A stretch of DNA of 64,000 nucleotides. Origin: a virus. Location of the stretch: the IMG/VR virus record IMGVR_UViG_3300042469_000068, positions 20,508-84,507 of that record, one strand, 5' to 3'. Positions 49,568 to 58,770 of this stretch are shown piece after piece; positions within the stretch are counted from its first letter, which is position 1, and each line of letters begins with the position of its first letter. Both the position numbers and the translations under genes were made by a program. The notes beneath the pieces were generated by a model. The model was given only the letters and a program-made list of their open reading frames with translations, was not told where the DNA came from and searched no databases.

Positions 49568-50167
49568 TTATACAAGTCCCAGACCAGCACTTGGGCCGGC
49601 CTGAGTTGTATCTGTAGTAGACCTTGATGCTGGATTTGTAGATTCCCACCACTGGTAAGCAAATGTTACAGCAAACTCTTCGATTGAATCATTTGCTGAC
49701 CAATCTAGTTCGATTGGACTTACGTCGATTGGGAACAGTCCTACGAACTTATATTCCTTAATGACGTTACCAGCCTTACCAAATTGAGTTATATAACCAT
49801 CTTTTTGGTAAGAAAGTGGACTTACAAGATTACGAAGATTGCTAACATGTGAATTAAGTGAACTCATCCACTTTTCAAATGTGTTACGGATCTTAAAATC
49901 TTCATCATTGATGATTGTAACTGTCCATTCTGAGAACACGCGATTACCCGAAAACTTTAGTTCACGACCAAAGTAGTTTACAGGAACACTGTTTACAGTT
50001 GAGCCTGGAAGCTGTGCTGCTCTACACATGAAGTTGAAAGCAACTTCGGAACCAGTTTCACCATTTACATTTACTGTTAAGTCTGGAATGGTACAAGCAA
50101 ACAAGTTTGGTCTTGCACCATCTCCTACCATTTGTGATCTAAAGTTAGCTACGTTAAACTCTGCCAT
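49568..50167 (-). CDS. 19: Tail tube protein gp19
   Basis: The 199-residue protein has FNVANFRSQMVGDGARPNLF, FMCRAAQLPGSTVNSVPVNY, FGRELKFSGNRVFSEWTVTI and FPIDVSPIELDWSANDSIEE, all conserved in T4-type tube proteins. Hexamer rings stack to form the tail tube inside the gp18 sheath. A CATAAATA octamer lies upstream. It differs from the shorter tube-like protein at 40273-40791. Confidence 0.95.
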   Translation of the reverse strand: MAEFNVANFRSQMVGDGARPNLFACTIPDLTVNVNGETGSEVAFNFMCRAAQLPGSTVNSVPVNYFGRELKFSGNRVFSEWTVTIINDEDFKIRNTFEKWMSSLNSHVSNLRNLVSPLSYQKDGYITQFGKAGNVIKEYKFVGLFPIDVSPIELDWSANDSIEEFAVTFAYQWWESTNPASRSTTDTTQAGPSAGLGLV

Positions 50168-50185
50168 TTTATTCTCCTCTGAATC

Positions 50186-50193
50186 TATTTATG
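50186..50193 (-). promoter_or_regulatory. Near-consensus late octamer CATAAATA of gene 19
   Basis: Seven of eight positions match the late octamer, 19 bases before the gp19 ATG in the gap after gene 18. Confidence 0.5.
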
Positions 50194-50206
50194 TTCATTT
50201 TATTAA

Positions 50207-52189
50207 TTAAAACTTACCAACGATTTCATCAAAGGCAACACCAGTTCTAACAGCCACAAAGTTAAGCTGAATGAAGTTGATGCTTCTAGCAGGCTTGATG
50301 TAGATATCACCAATAAATTCGTTGCGGTCGATAACCTCTGGAGTGTTATTGGTCTGATCGCAAACTACACGGTACTGGTAAATACCACGACGGCCTTGTA
50401 CATCACGAAGATATGGTTCTACAAGCGAAATGAACTGTGCGCGTGTAAATTCGTCATTGAACTCAAATAGTGAGTACTTAGCTGCTCTAGCAATTGCCTT
50501 TTCAAGGACAATAAACAGTCTACGAACGTTGATACGATCAAAAGCTGATGGACGAGCAAGAAGTGTCTTATCGCCATATAGAACTGTTCCTTCGCCTGGG
50601 AAAGATACAATTGGATTAACGCCCTTCTTGTATAGTTCATCACGATCTGTCTTACTTGGATTCCAAGCAAGCTTTGTTACGTTCTTGATCTGGCCGCGAT
50701 TGAATCCAGCTGGTGAATACCATGGATCACGTTCAAAGTCTGTTCTTACACACAGACCAGCAATATCACCGTTCATTGGTACCCAACGATAAACATTGTT
50801 GTACTTGTCGAACTGATACTTCCAATTTGAGTCCATCACAGCATATGATGATGAATTAAACATATTTCTGTAAGCTGTGATCTGAGTTGTTTCTTGACCC
50901 GCTCTGTTAACAACGTTTGCCATTAGGGGTGAAATGAATGCTACGCAATCTTTACGTGATTCAACAATGTTGTCAACAAGGTATTCAGCAACAGTTGAAG
51001 ATGATGCGCCAGCCATAACAAGAGAAATATCAACTTCTTCGGCATTCTTGAACTTATCATAAGCTGAAATTAATTCTGCGTCAGTTACAGTTGCCGATGC
51101 GCCACTTGCTAATAATTTATTATATGAGTCGAGTGGTCCAGCATTAAACTGAGTATTTGCTGCTTGACTTCCCCAATTTGAATTAATAGCCTGAGCCTGT
51201 AATGTTACTGTTACTGTTGCTGTACCATTACCAGAAACGGACTGAGTAACGCCAGTTACTGTATCTCCTAAGCTATAACCAGTACCTCTATTGTTTACGG
51301 TAACACTGGTGTCGATATATCCGTTAGCATTTGCAGTGAACGATACGTTTGCACCACTTCCTGAACCACCAGAAAGAATGATAAATCCTGTGTCATTGTT
51401 ATCAAATTTGTTAGCGGTATTAGTTACGGCTGCTACTGAAGCAACATTATATGTGGTTCCTGATTGATGATTTACAATGTAAATAAATCTTGAACGATCA
51501 TTAATAACATTTACATAGTAGTTTGAAGAACCGTCATCATTCTTAGCATCTGAGGCTTTAGAAACGAAAGCAAACTTTTCTAGAACTGTATTTGGAGTTC
51601 CTGTAAAATTGCCTTTTTCATCAATAACGATGATATGCATTTCATCACTTGAACCACCGCGAAGACCAACAAAATTGGAAGTTCCTGGAATTGCGTCAAA
51701 TTGATTGGCATATGAAAGAGTGTTACTACTTTTCCAATTTGTCCAAGCATCTGCGTTTGCGCTATTAGCAAATATAGCAACACGAAGACCGTTGCCTTTA
51801 TCTCCAATATAACGAGCAGCAATAGTTGTATTTGCGTCTGCTCTAAATGGACTATTATAGTTATAGTTATACACATCTTCATTTTGGATCAACAAACCTA
51901 CACCGTCTGTTGCGTTTCTATCAAATGTTGAATTTGCTGCGCGTACAACCTTAAGATTTCTAGCATACGACAAGAAGTTTGCTGCTGTAAACCATGTTGC
52001 GAAGTTGTTAGAGTCTGGTTTACCAAAACGATCGGCCAACTCAACTTCGTTTGAAATTGTTATAATAGAATTAGCTGGGCCCCAATTAAATTGTCCTGCA
52101 ATAGCACCTTCTGTTGTTCCAACTGATGGAACAATGGTAGTAAGGTCATATTCAGATACATTTACACCTGGTGACAGTTGAAATGCCAT
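50207..52189 (-). CDS. 18: Tail sheath protein gp18
   Basis: The 660-residue protein begins AFQLSPGVNVSEYDLTTIVP and SVGTTEGAIAGQFNWGPANS, and ends with the conserved FDRINVRRLFIVLEKAIARA and SLVEPYLRDVQGRRGIYQYR. It is the contractile sheath. Residues about 272-332 (SGGSGSGANVSFTANANGYI, RGTGYSLGDTVTG) form a small beta domain that looks inserted and could decorate the outside of the sheath. Confidence 0.95.
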   Translation of the reverse strand: MAFQLSPGVNVSEYDLTTIVPSVGTTEGAIAGQFNWGPANSIITISNEVELADRFGKPDSNNFATWFTAANFLSYARNLKVVRAANSTFDRNATDGVGLLIQNEDVYNYNYNSPFRADANTTIAARYIGDKGNGLRVAIFANSANADAWTNWKSSNTLSYANQFDAIPGTSNFVGLRGGSSDEMHIIVIDEKGNFTGTPNTVLEKFAFVSKASDAKNDDGSSNYYVNVINDRSRFIYIVNHQSGTTYNVASVAAVTNTANKFDNNDTGFIILSGGSGSGANVSFTANANGYIDTSVTVNNRGTGYSLGDTVTGVTQSVSGNGTATVTVTLQAQAINSNWGSQAANTQFNAGPLDSYNKLLASGASATVTDAELISAYDKFKNAEEVDISLVMAGASSSTVAEYLVDNIVESRKDCVAFISPLMANVVNRAGQETTQITAYRNMFNSSSYAVMDSNWKYQFDKYNNVYRWVPMNGDIAGLCVRTDFERDPWYSPAGFNRGQIKNVTKLAWNPSKTDRDELYKKGVNPIVSFPGEGTVLYGDKTLLARPSAFDRINVRRLFIVLEKAIARAAKYSLFEFNDEFTRAQFISLVEPYLRDVQGRRGIYQYRVVCDQTNNTPEVIDRNEFIGDIYIKPARSINFIQLNFVAVRTGVAFDEIVGKF

Positions 52190-52249
52190 AGTATCTCTCC
52201 TTTGTGAAGTGGATTATTCTTGTTGTTATTATTTAGAAAAATGAAGATT

Positions 52250-53905
52250 TTACAACTTTCTTTTCCAATTAAAGTCGTCCCAAGGATATCTCTTGGTTCT
52301 ATCCTCAAACCACACGTTTCCAAACTCGTCCACCTCATAGTCTGGGTTGTCAACACCATTATCTATGATAGGCAATGGTGTTAAATCTGTATCCATAATG
52401 TTCAATTGCTCTTGTTGGAGCGTAACTCTGATATCGTTATTGATGTTTTCTTTGAAATATCTTTGGGCAGTCAACCATCCGAAATGAACCAAAGTCATCA
52501 CAAGATCGTCGTTATTACCCTCTTCAGCCTTAAATGTCTGTTTATCAGCGGAAAAAGTGGTCAATTCTGTTATAGTTTCAGCATCATTTATGATCAGCTT
52601 ATCGCTTTCAATTAGTGTCTTCAGGTTGGTACAACCGATCATTTTTGTCTGCTTGGAGGTTTTTAGACCGTAAGCAATTCTCTTCTTGAAGCCCGGAGTC
52701 TGCTGTTGACCTTGTTTGCCCTTCAATTCGATCTTGATAAGGTTTTCGTAAGCAAGTTCAAAGTGTATGATATCCGATACCTGAAGTCCAATACTATTGA
52801 TTTCCACAAGCACGAAAGCATCATTATATAGCTTTGCTGTCTGGACAATGATCGTAGGGAACAAGAATGGTGATATCTTATTGTTTCTATACTTAGCTAC
52901 CTGTCTGTACGGTATCTCGGTAACATCAAAGATTGAGAATGTAGAGTAATCCAGCCCTTGCCCTTCGGCCACGTCCACACACATGGTATAAGTTCTGTTT
53001 GGCTGCGGCTCTTTGTATATATCAAAGTGCCCTTCGGATCTAACAGGATTGTGCCAGACAAGAGAGCGGAGTTTTGCTGGATGGATAAGAGTATTGGTAG
53101 AACCGATAAACTCACACTCGAACTCTTGACGGAACTGATCAGGGCTGGTGTTACGGATTGTCTGCTCTTTCCAAGCTTCGTCACGGCCTGGTACCATGCT
53201 CCAGTGAATTTCAATAGGAACATAATCGCTACGCTTCTCAGTGGCTTCTGTCCACATACGGTAGAACTGGTTGAGTCCGTTTGGTGTAGAAACAATGATA
53301 ACCTTGGTGCTTTGACCAGAAGAAATCGTAGGATAGGTAGACATGAAAAACGCTTCGGCAATATTGTTTGGAACGAACGCGAACTCGTCCAAGAATACGA
53401 TGTTGAACGAACGACCACGAACAGATGAGCCAGACGTTGAGTCTGCCATGATACGTGAGCCGTTAGCCAACTCAATGGAACCTTTATTCCATTCTTTTAC
53501 GCCTTGCTGTAGAAAACGAGGCAAATATTCGAAAGAAAGCTGAAGACGGCCTAAGATTTCGCGGGCCATCGCAGACTTGTTAGCCAGAACCGCCACGTTG
53601 ACGTTTTCGTTGAACAGAATGTAGTGTAGCAAATAAGCAACAGATGTTGTTGTCTTACCAACCTGACGCGGAAGTTTACAGATAGAGAAGCGATTGGTAT
53701 GGAACTTCATCAACATGTCCTGCTGGAAATCCCACATGCGGAATGGCATTAGACCATGATCAACGTTGATGATTTTCATATAGTTCATGGCAAAGTATAC
53801 AGGATCATTCGCACACTTTATGAACTCATCCATTTCTTTTTGAGTAAAAGCATGTCTAAAATCTTCGCGTGGAAGATTTGGGTTATTGTTATACCCTTTG
53901 GTCAC
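52250..53905 (-). CDS. 17: Terminase large subunit gp17
   Basis: The 551-residue packaging motor has Walker A KLPRQVGKTTT (77-87), Walker B NIVFLDEFAF (168-177) and a C-terminal nuclease with CVDVAEGQGLDYSTFSIFDV (about 310) and later EEGNNDDLVMTLV. It cuts concatemers and drives DNA into the prohead with ATP. No intein or intron is visible. It overlaps gp16 by four bases. Confidence 0.97.
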   Translation of the reverse strand: MTKGYNNNPNLPREDFRHAFTQKEMDEFIKCANDPVYFAMNYMKIINVDHGLMPFRMWDFQQDMLMKFHTNRFSICKLPRQVGKTTTSVAYLLHYILFNENVNVAVLANKSAMAREILGRLQLSFEYLPRFLQQGVKEWNKGSIELANGSRIMADSTSGSSVRGRSFNIVFLDEFAFVPNNIAEAFFMSTYPTISSGQSTKVIIVSTPNGLNQFYRMWTEATEKRSDYVPIEIHWSMVPGRDEAWKEQTIRNTSPDQFRQEFECEFIGSTNTLIHPAKLRSLVWHNPVRSEGHFDIYKEPQPNRTYTMCVDVAEGQGLDYSTFSIFDVTEIPYRQVAKYRNNKISPFLFPTIIVQTAKLYNDAFVLVEINSIGLQVSDIIHFELAYENLIKIELKGKQGQQQTPGFKKRIAYGLKTSKQTKMIGCTNLKTLIESDKLIINDAETITELTTFSADKQTFKAEEGNNDDLVMTLVHFGWLTAQRYFKENINNDIRVTLQQEQLNIMDTDLTPLPIIDNGVDNPDYEVDEFGNVWFEDRTKRYPWDDFNWKRKL

Positions 53906-54315
53906 TCTGACTTATTCTCTTTTATTTTCTTAAGCAAGTCGGCAGTAGTGCCTACAAAAATAGCTTTCTCTACATTAACCGCAGTTTCTTCTTTTTTATC
54001 GCCTCTTAGATCCTTAGTCTTCTTCTGTAGATCGTAAAGGTCTTTGGTAGTGTCAGCGACGGTTCTCATCATAGTGGCCAATACCTCATACGCGCGTGGA
54101 GATTCCGATTCTTTAGCAAGATCGGTTAGGCTTTCCATTGCGGAATTACCTTTATTGATAAGATCGCGGAATGTTCTACGCGAAAGATTATAATCGGCCT
54201 TGATATCATCATCTTCATGTGGAGTATTGATGATAGGTTCTGGTGCTTTTGGCGGTATAATCTCTACTGCGTTTTCAATACCAAGTGCTTCGCTTAATAC
54301 ATCATTATTCTTCAT
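53902..54315 (-). CDS. 16: Terminase small subunit gp16
   Basis: The 137-residue helical protein has DYNLSRRTFRDLINKGNSAM, SLTDLAKESESPRAYEVLAT and DTTKDLYDLQKKTKDLRGDK, the conserved central pair of helices of T4-type small terminases. Its ring recognises DNA and stimulates gp17. Both ends overlap neighbours by four bases (ATGA). Confidence 0.9.
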   Translation of the reverse strand: MKNNDVLSEALGIENAVEIIPPKAPEPIINTPHEDDDIKADYNLSRRTFRDLINKGNSAMESLTDLAKESESPRAYEVLATMMRTVADTTKDLYDLQKKTKDLRGDKKEETAVNVEKAIFVGTTADLLKKIKENKSE

Positions 54316-55325
54316 TCTGTTTCAGGCCATTCTGTAATTGTTGTAGTATATCCGAAATCGTCTGTTGGCTCAGCATCAATTGGATCTGGTTCAATCTTGA
54401 TTTCAACCAACTTGAGAGGGTTTACTTCGAAGCTGGATATCGTGCTAACAGCATTTGTTGATACCGCTCTGATTGTATTATTTACAACAAATTGTCCTTG
54501 TGCGCCGCCTAACACCAGTTTTAAGTTATTTCTGTCCCACTCTAACACATATCCATAAGCATTTGCTGTATTATAATTTGAACCCTGATAAACAACATCA
54601 TCAAGCTTAAAATTGCCATTTCCAGCAGGTTGCGTGACATTAAGTCTAACGATATTGCCAGCCTTTAAACTCTCATCATTATAGATATTGGCAAATACCT
54701 TGCGAATAATTTTTGGTAACTGGACTGGGCCATAGTAATTGGCTTTCATGGTAAAGTTTAGAGTCCACGAAACATAACGAACAGCATCAAAGTTTCCTTC
54801 GTGTTCAATTATGTTTGAGACTGAGTTTAGGATAATAGGAACATCTTTCTTGAATCCTAATGCTGGAATAGTTTCAACGGTAACAGTATAGTCGGGATTA
54901 AAGTATGGTATAATCTGCTCTATGATATGTGTTCCATCGTCCACGTTTCTAGCGTAGATTTGTAGATCAAAAGACAAGTCATAGGGCACACCCATATACT
55001 GTGTGGCACCTCTTGTAGCAGTATTAGCAGCAACTCCTGATCTTAATAGAGAGTTCTGTTTTCTAGAGGAGTCATAAGCAAAGTTAGTCAACTCAAAAGA
55101 CATACGAGGCAGAATAACCTGGACTGGTCTTTCCAAATCAGGATCCGCTCTTAGACGAGCATAGTACTTTTCTTTTGGAGCATAAACAATAGGAACCTTA
55201 AATCTTTCTATCTCAACTCCACTATTTTTGTTTACTCTTTTGATAGTAATGTTGTTGAACATATTACCAAAAAGAATAACATACTTTCGTGTTAGCTGAT
55301 GATAGAAATAAGCATTACTTAACAT
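54312..55325 (-). CDS. 15: Tail completion/sheath stabiliser gp15
   Basis: The 337-residue protein has FYHQLTRKYVILFGNMFNNI, FKVPIVYAPKEKYYARLRAD and ILPRMSFELTNFAYDSSRKQ, matching T4 gp15. It caps the tail and joins it to the neck. Residues about 225-302 (DDVVYQGSNYNTANAYGYVL, GAQGQFVVNNTIRA) are an extra beta domain that also occurs in gp14. It shares one base with gp14. Confidence 0.92.
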   Translation of the reverse strand: MLSNAYFYHQLTRKYVILFGNMFNNITIKRVNKNSGVEIERFKVPIVYAPKEKYYARLRADPDLERPVQVILPRMSFELTNFAYDSSRKQNSLLRSGVAANTATRGATQYMGVPYDLSFDLQIYARNVDDGTHIIEQIIPYFNPDYTVTVETIPALGFKKDVPIILNSVSNIIEHEGNFDAVRYVSWTLNFTMKANYYGPVQLPKIIRKVFANIYNDESLKAGNIVRLNVTQPAGNGNFKLDDVVYQGSNYNTANAYGYVLEWDRNNLKLVLGGAQGQFVVNNTIRAVSTNAVSTISSFEVNPLKLVEIKIEPDPIDAEPTDDFGYTTTITEWPETE

Positions 55326-56197
55326 TACGGTACTCCAAATGGATTGATTTCGGACAAGTCAATAAACGTATCAGCTTCAGTTTGAATGATACGATTATCG
55401 GAATCATCATAATCTACCAAATCTGCTAGAGTGTCCGAACTTGCTAATCTGTATGTTGTATTTGATTGAGTGCCTATAACGTTGGCGTTTGCTGTAAACT
55501 CGCCCTTAACATTAATAACTTCAATTACTTTGGTTTCTGGAATCCAATGTTTAGCTTCGGCTGAGGCAGTAGCATAAGCAAGATTTGAACCTTGATATAC
55601 AATTTCGTTTTTAAAGTAGTTTCCTGTGCCTGTACCAAGTGTTAGCGATACAGTGTAGGCCGCCGCATGTTCGATATCATCAATTACTTCATCACCTGTC
55701 TCGAAATCTTCATTGCTGAAGCGGAATACTTCACAACGCAATTCGTAGATATATGGTGCTCTCTTACCGAGCGAGAAAAACATTAATTCTTCTTCAACGA
55801 ACTTTATTTCAAAAATCTTGTTAAGAACTGGAACAAACAATAGATCGCCTTCGCGCGGTCTTATTGCTATATTGGAAGGCATATATCGCTCAAACGCTCT
55901 GCGAGATACAACAAAGTTAGATGTGTCTCGAATTTCTAATCCAAACTTTGAGAAGAAGTCTCCATCGCCTTCGTAACCCTCGACGTTGGCCAAATACATT
56001 TCCATGCCATACGCGCGTGTGAACTTAGAGTTGACGCTTTCACCAAGAACGTCATCAGCCTGATCGTAAACTTCACGTGGAAGATACTTGATATCATGCC
56101 CCATGATTTGGATTGATTCTACAATCAAATCCTCAAGGAGCATATTCTCATTTATAACAGATGGAGAATAGTTGTTGAAGTATACTGAGGTTGCCAT
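55325..56197 (-). CDS. 14: Neck protein gp14
   Basis: The 290-residue protein has LLEDLIVESIQIMGHDIKYL, PREVYDQADDVLGESVNSKF and EGYEGDGDFFSKFGLEIRDT, conserved in T4 gp14. Residues about 180-253 (FKNEIVYQGSNLAYATASAE, KGEFTANANVIGTQSNTTYR) carry the same inserted-looking domain as gp15. It is part of the head-tail joining complex with gp13. Confidence 0.93.
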   Translation of the reverse strand: MATSVYFNNYSPSVINENMLLEDLIVESIQIMGHDIKYLPREVYDQADDVLGESVNSKFTRAYGMEMYLANVEGYEGDGDFFSKFGLEIRDTSNFVVSRRAFERYMPSNIAIRPREGDLLFVPVLNKIFEIKFVEEELMFFSLGKRAPYIYELRCEVFRFSNEDFETGDEVIDDIEHAAAYTVSLTLGTGTGNYFKNEIVYQGSNLAYATASAEAKHWIPETKVIEVINVKGEFTANANVIGTQSNTTYRLASSDTLADLVDYDDSDNRIIQTEADTFIDLSEINPFGVP

Positions 56198-56200
56198 TGA

Positions 56201-56941
56201 TTACCCCATTATGAAGTTTGGTGGTTCTTCGTAGGTATCACGAATCAACTGTTCAACTTCAGTAATTTCTGCGGTTGCTTCATCATAGATTTGTTGACCA
56301 TTCATTGTGATGCCGCCAGGAAGTTGCATTCCGCCAAACTTCTTCATGTTATTGCCCCAAACGCGCTTAATGTAAGCTGTCGTTAGACGCTTGAGCATAC
56401 GATCATTCCAAACGTCGGTATAAGTAGATGGATTGATAATGATATATCCTTCAATAACCAACCATTCTCCTACTTGATTCATTGCCCAGTTCATATCAAG
56501 GTAAAGTTTGTTTGTGTGGCGATTGAATCGAATTGGTTGCTCACCAGAGAACATCATGTCTAGTGTTCTAATATGCTGTTGTGTTAGAACATAGTTCACA
56601 TATGATGTGCTTGTAAAATCATACAACTCATGAAGACGCAACTGATATCGAAGGTCAAACATGTTGACAGATGCGTTTGTTGTTGAAATTGGAAATATTC
56701 TAGTTACACCAATGATATTTTCTGTAATTGGAATATATTGATTTGTCATATCTTCAGCAGTAAGTTGATGCTTTAGATACCAACGCTCGACTCCATCAAA
56801 GTGAAAATCTTGAAAGTATTGTAAAGACGCATCCACACAGTCATCTACCTGGTCATCATCCACGTTTATGTTGATAACAGGATGCCCTAGTTGTCTAAGG
56901 CACCAATCTTTGTGCTGGTCTCTATTTGATGGAATTGCCAT
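56201..56941 (-). CDS. 13: Neck protein gp13
   Basis: The 246-residue protein has LRQLGHPVININVDDDQVDD, CVDASLQYFQDFHFDGVERW and YLKHQLTAEDMTNQYIPIT, and WVNNMKKFGG-like C-terminal sequence (VWGNNMKKFGGMQLPGGITM), typical of gp13. It binds the portal after packaging. An exact late octamer lies at 56961. Confidence 0.93.
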   Translation of the reverse strand: MAIPSNRDQHKDWCLRQLGHPVININVDDDQVDDCVDASLQYFQDFHFDGVERWYLKHQLTAEDMTNQYIPITENIIGVTRIFPISTTNASVNMFDLRYQLRLHELYDFTSTSYVNYVLTQQHIRTLDMMFSGEQPIRFNRHTNKLYLDMNWAMNQVGEWLVIEGYIIINPSTYTDVWNDRMLKRLTTAYIKRVWGNNMKKFGGMQLPGGITMNGQQIYDEATAEITEVEQLIRDTYEEPPNFIMG

Positions 56942-56960
56942 TTATATACCTCTTTTAGAG

Positions 56961-56968
56961 TATTTATA
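56961..56968 (-). promoter_or_regulatory. Late promoter octamer TATAAATA of gene 13
   Basis: An exact late octamer lies 20 bases before the gp13 ATG. It probably starts the long late message from 13 through 17 or beyond. Confidence 0.82.
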
Positions 56969-57410
56969 TATATGGCGGCTTCGGATACTTGTCTTTCACT
57001 GCTTGGATCTTAGTCAAAATATCTTGATATTCAACAGAATCTATGCCTTTTGATATGCCACCTAACTGATCTCCCATAACAGGATATTCATTTCTGCGTA
57101 GAGCGTAGTAATCAGGATAATCTGGTTTTACTACCTCTTCTTTAGCAATGTCTACAACTGTTTCTTCCATTGTTATCCGATTAAACTCGATTCTTGTTTT
57201 AGGTTCCAATGCGGCCCACTGAGCTTCTTTGTAATCTATTTCAGCATAAATTCTAGTTTCCATAGAAGCTAGAGAATCGGCAATATCTACTCCTTGTGTA
57301 GTATATACCATCCAGTTATAAGTATTTCCATTATGAACAACTTCAATATGAGCAATATCTCTTGTTTCTGGTGCCGGTGGTGTAAATATACCTTTTAATT
57401 CTACAGTCAT
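56964..57410 (-). CDS. Tail fibre assembly-like small protein
   Basis: The 148-residue protein has IAHIEVVHNGNTYNWMVYTT in the first half and YYALRRNEYPVMGDQLGGIS with ILTKIQAVKDKYPKP at the end. This C-terminal pattern (RR.EYP...DQL...I...K.KYPKP) is common in proteins beside phage fibre genes. A fibre assembly or minor virion role is inferred. Confidence 0.55.
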   Translation of the reverse strand: MTVELKGIFTPPAPETRDIAHIEVVHNGNTYNWMVYTTQGVDIADSLASMETRIYAEIDYKEAQWAALEPKTRIEFNRITMEETVVDIAKEEVVKPDYPDYYALRRNEYPVMGDQLGGISKGIDSVEYQDILTKIQAVKDKYPKPPYI

Positions 57411-57419
57411 GCTATCTCC

Positions 57420-58748
57420 TTAATCTTTCTGCCAATACCACAAATCTTGTTTTGCGTTTTTAATCTCTTTACCAATACTATTAGCGAACTCTCTAACGGC
57501 CTTATTCACGCCCTGAATCCTAGCGAAATCGTGACCAATAATGAATCCGCCCCTTTTAACCTTAGGATAGTAGTTCTGGCAATCTTTTAGAACTTGATTA
57601 TATGTGTGAAGACCATCAATGAAAATAAAATCTAAGGATTCATCATCAAACTTTGATACAGCATCATCGGAATCTTCGTAGATGTGATTATATCTTTCCA
57701 TATACGGATCAACTTTTCTCAACATCTCTGCTTTATTAGCATCACCATCTGGTTGTGTATCATTCCAATCAATATAAACTGGATAAGAATCAACGCCGAA
57801 CATTCTTAGTGTCGGTAAAGTTTGTAGTAAGTATTCCGTAGTAGTTCCTTCAGCAACGCCAACTTCTACACCAACAGGATTTTCAATTCCTTTTATAATT
57901 TCTGGAATATCTTCTCCTGGTAGCCAACGAGAAGCGCCTTCTGTTGGATTATTAATACCACCAGGTAATCTTGAAGTCCATCTAAAATCTATGAACATCT
58001 TATCTTCAATCGTTAGTGGTACAGTTGGTTTGATGTTTGTGAAATAATGATTGAGATTGACAGAGGGATGTGCTGTGTATTTGCCTGTTGCGATATCCAT
58101 ATGAAGACACTGAACATCGGTATTCACAAACACTTTTACATCTGACTTGCGGCAACGATGTAAAAAGAAATTGTCTTCACCTACAAATGGAATATCTTCA
58201 ATACCGTTTGCGATACAACAGAATGGCAAATCAGGGTCTTCATCCTTCATGCGACGAAGCGTTTCTACTGGAATCAACATACAGTCCATACCAGTCTGCC
58301 ATGCTTCAAACACTTGACCTGGCGATACATCTGGAACAATAATATGATTGTCTTTACGAACGCTGATCATAGCATGAGCGCACTTAATGTAATACACACC
58401 AGCAGCGATATGACCAGGATTTGCTTCGCATGTTTTGAGAAGATTTTCAAACGCATTATACGGAACAACTGTATCGTCGCCAATAAAGAATAGATATTTT
58501 GCACCAGAATCTAATACAGAATCTATCAAATAATTTCTAGCAACATCTACCAACATTTTTTCACAGTCAACATAACCATGTGAATGTCCCATGATAGCCA
58601 CATGACATAAACTATATCCGTTAAATGTTTGTGCTGGTGTTTCTTCTCTATTGCGTCTAGGTTGAGCAATAACTACAAAAGGTTTAATATCCGCAGCTTC
58701 AGCTTTAATATTGTGTAATGTTTGAATTATCTTATCTCGATTATACAT
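57420..58748 (-). CDS. Glycosyltransferase - methyltransferase fusion
   Basis: The 442-residue protein combines an N-terminal GT-A-like domain (LVDVARNYLIDSVLDSGAKY, LFFIGDDTVVPYNAFENLL; metal acids GDDT) with a C-terminal class I methyltransferase of the Methyltransf_24 type (VGVEVGVAEGTTTEYLLQTL, LDFIFIDGLHTYNQVLKDCQ, GFIIGHDFARIQGVNKAVRE). The C-terminal part resembles the methyltransferase of the 5315-7477 gene. Next to the fibre genes it may modify fibre or neck proteins, or host glycans. GGAG stands seven bases before the ATG. Confidence 0.75.
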   Translation of the reverse strand: MYNRDKIIQTLHNIKAEAADIKPFVVIAQPRRNREETPAQTFNGYSLCHVAIMGHSHGYVDCEKMLVDVARNYLIDSVLDSGAKYLFFIGDDTVVPYNAFENLLKTCEANPGHIAAGVYYIKCAHAMISVRKDNHIIVPDVSPGQVFEAWQTGMDCMLIPVETLRRMKDEDPDLPFCCIANGIEDIPFVGEDNFFLHRCRKSDVKVFVNTDVQCLHMDIATGKYTAHPSVNLNHYFTNIKPTVPLTIEDKMFIDFRWTSRLPGGINNPTEGASRWLPGEDIPEIIKGIENPVGVEVGVAEGTTTEYLLQTLPTLRMFGVDSYPVYIDWNDTQPDGDANKAEMLRKVDPYMERYNHIYEDSDDAVSKFDDESLDFIFIDGLHTYNQVLKDCQNYYPKVKRGGFIIGHDFARIQGVNKAVREFANSIGKEIKNAKQDLWYWQKD

Positions 58749-58770
58749 AATGACTCCATAATGAATATTA

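Noticed and set aside
52190-52249. Late octamer before gene 18
   Set aside because: The closest sequence (TCTAAATA, six of eight) is too weak to claim.
33610-53905. Inteins or introns in gp46, gp17, gp20 or gp23
   Set aside because: All conserved motifs are continuous and lengths match the families.
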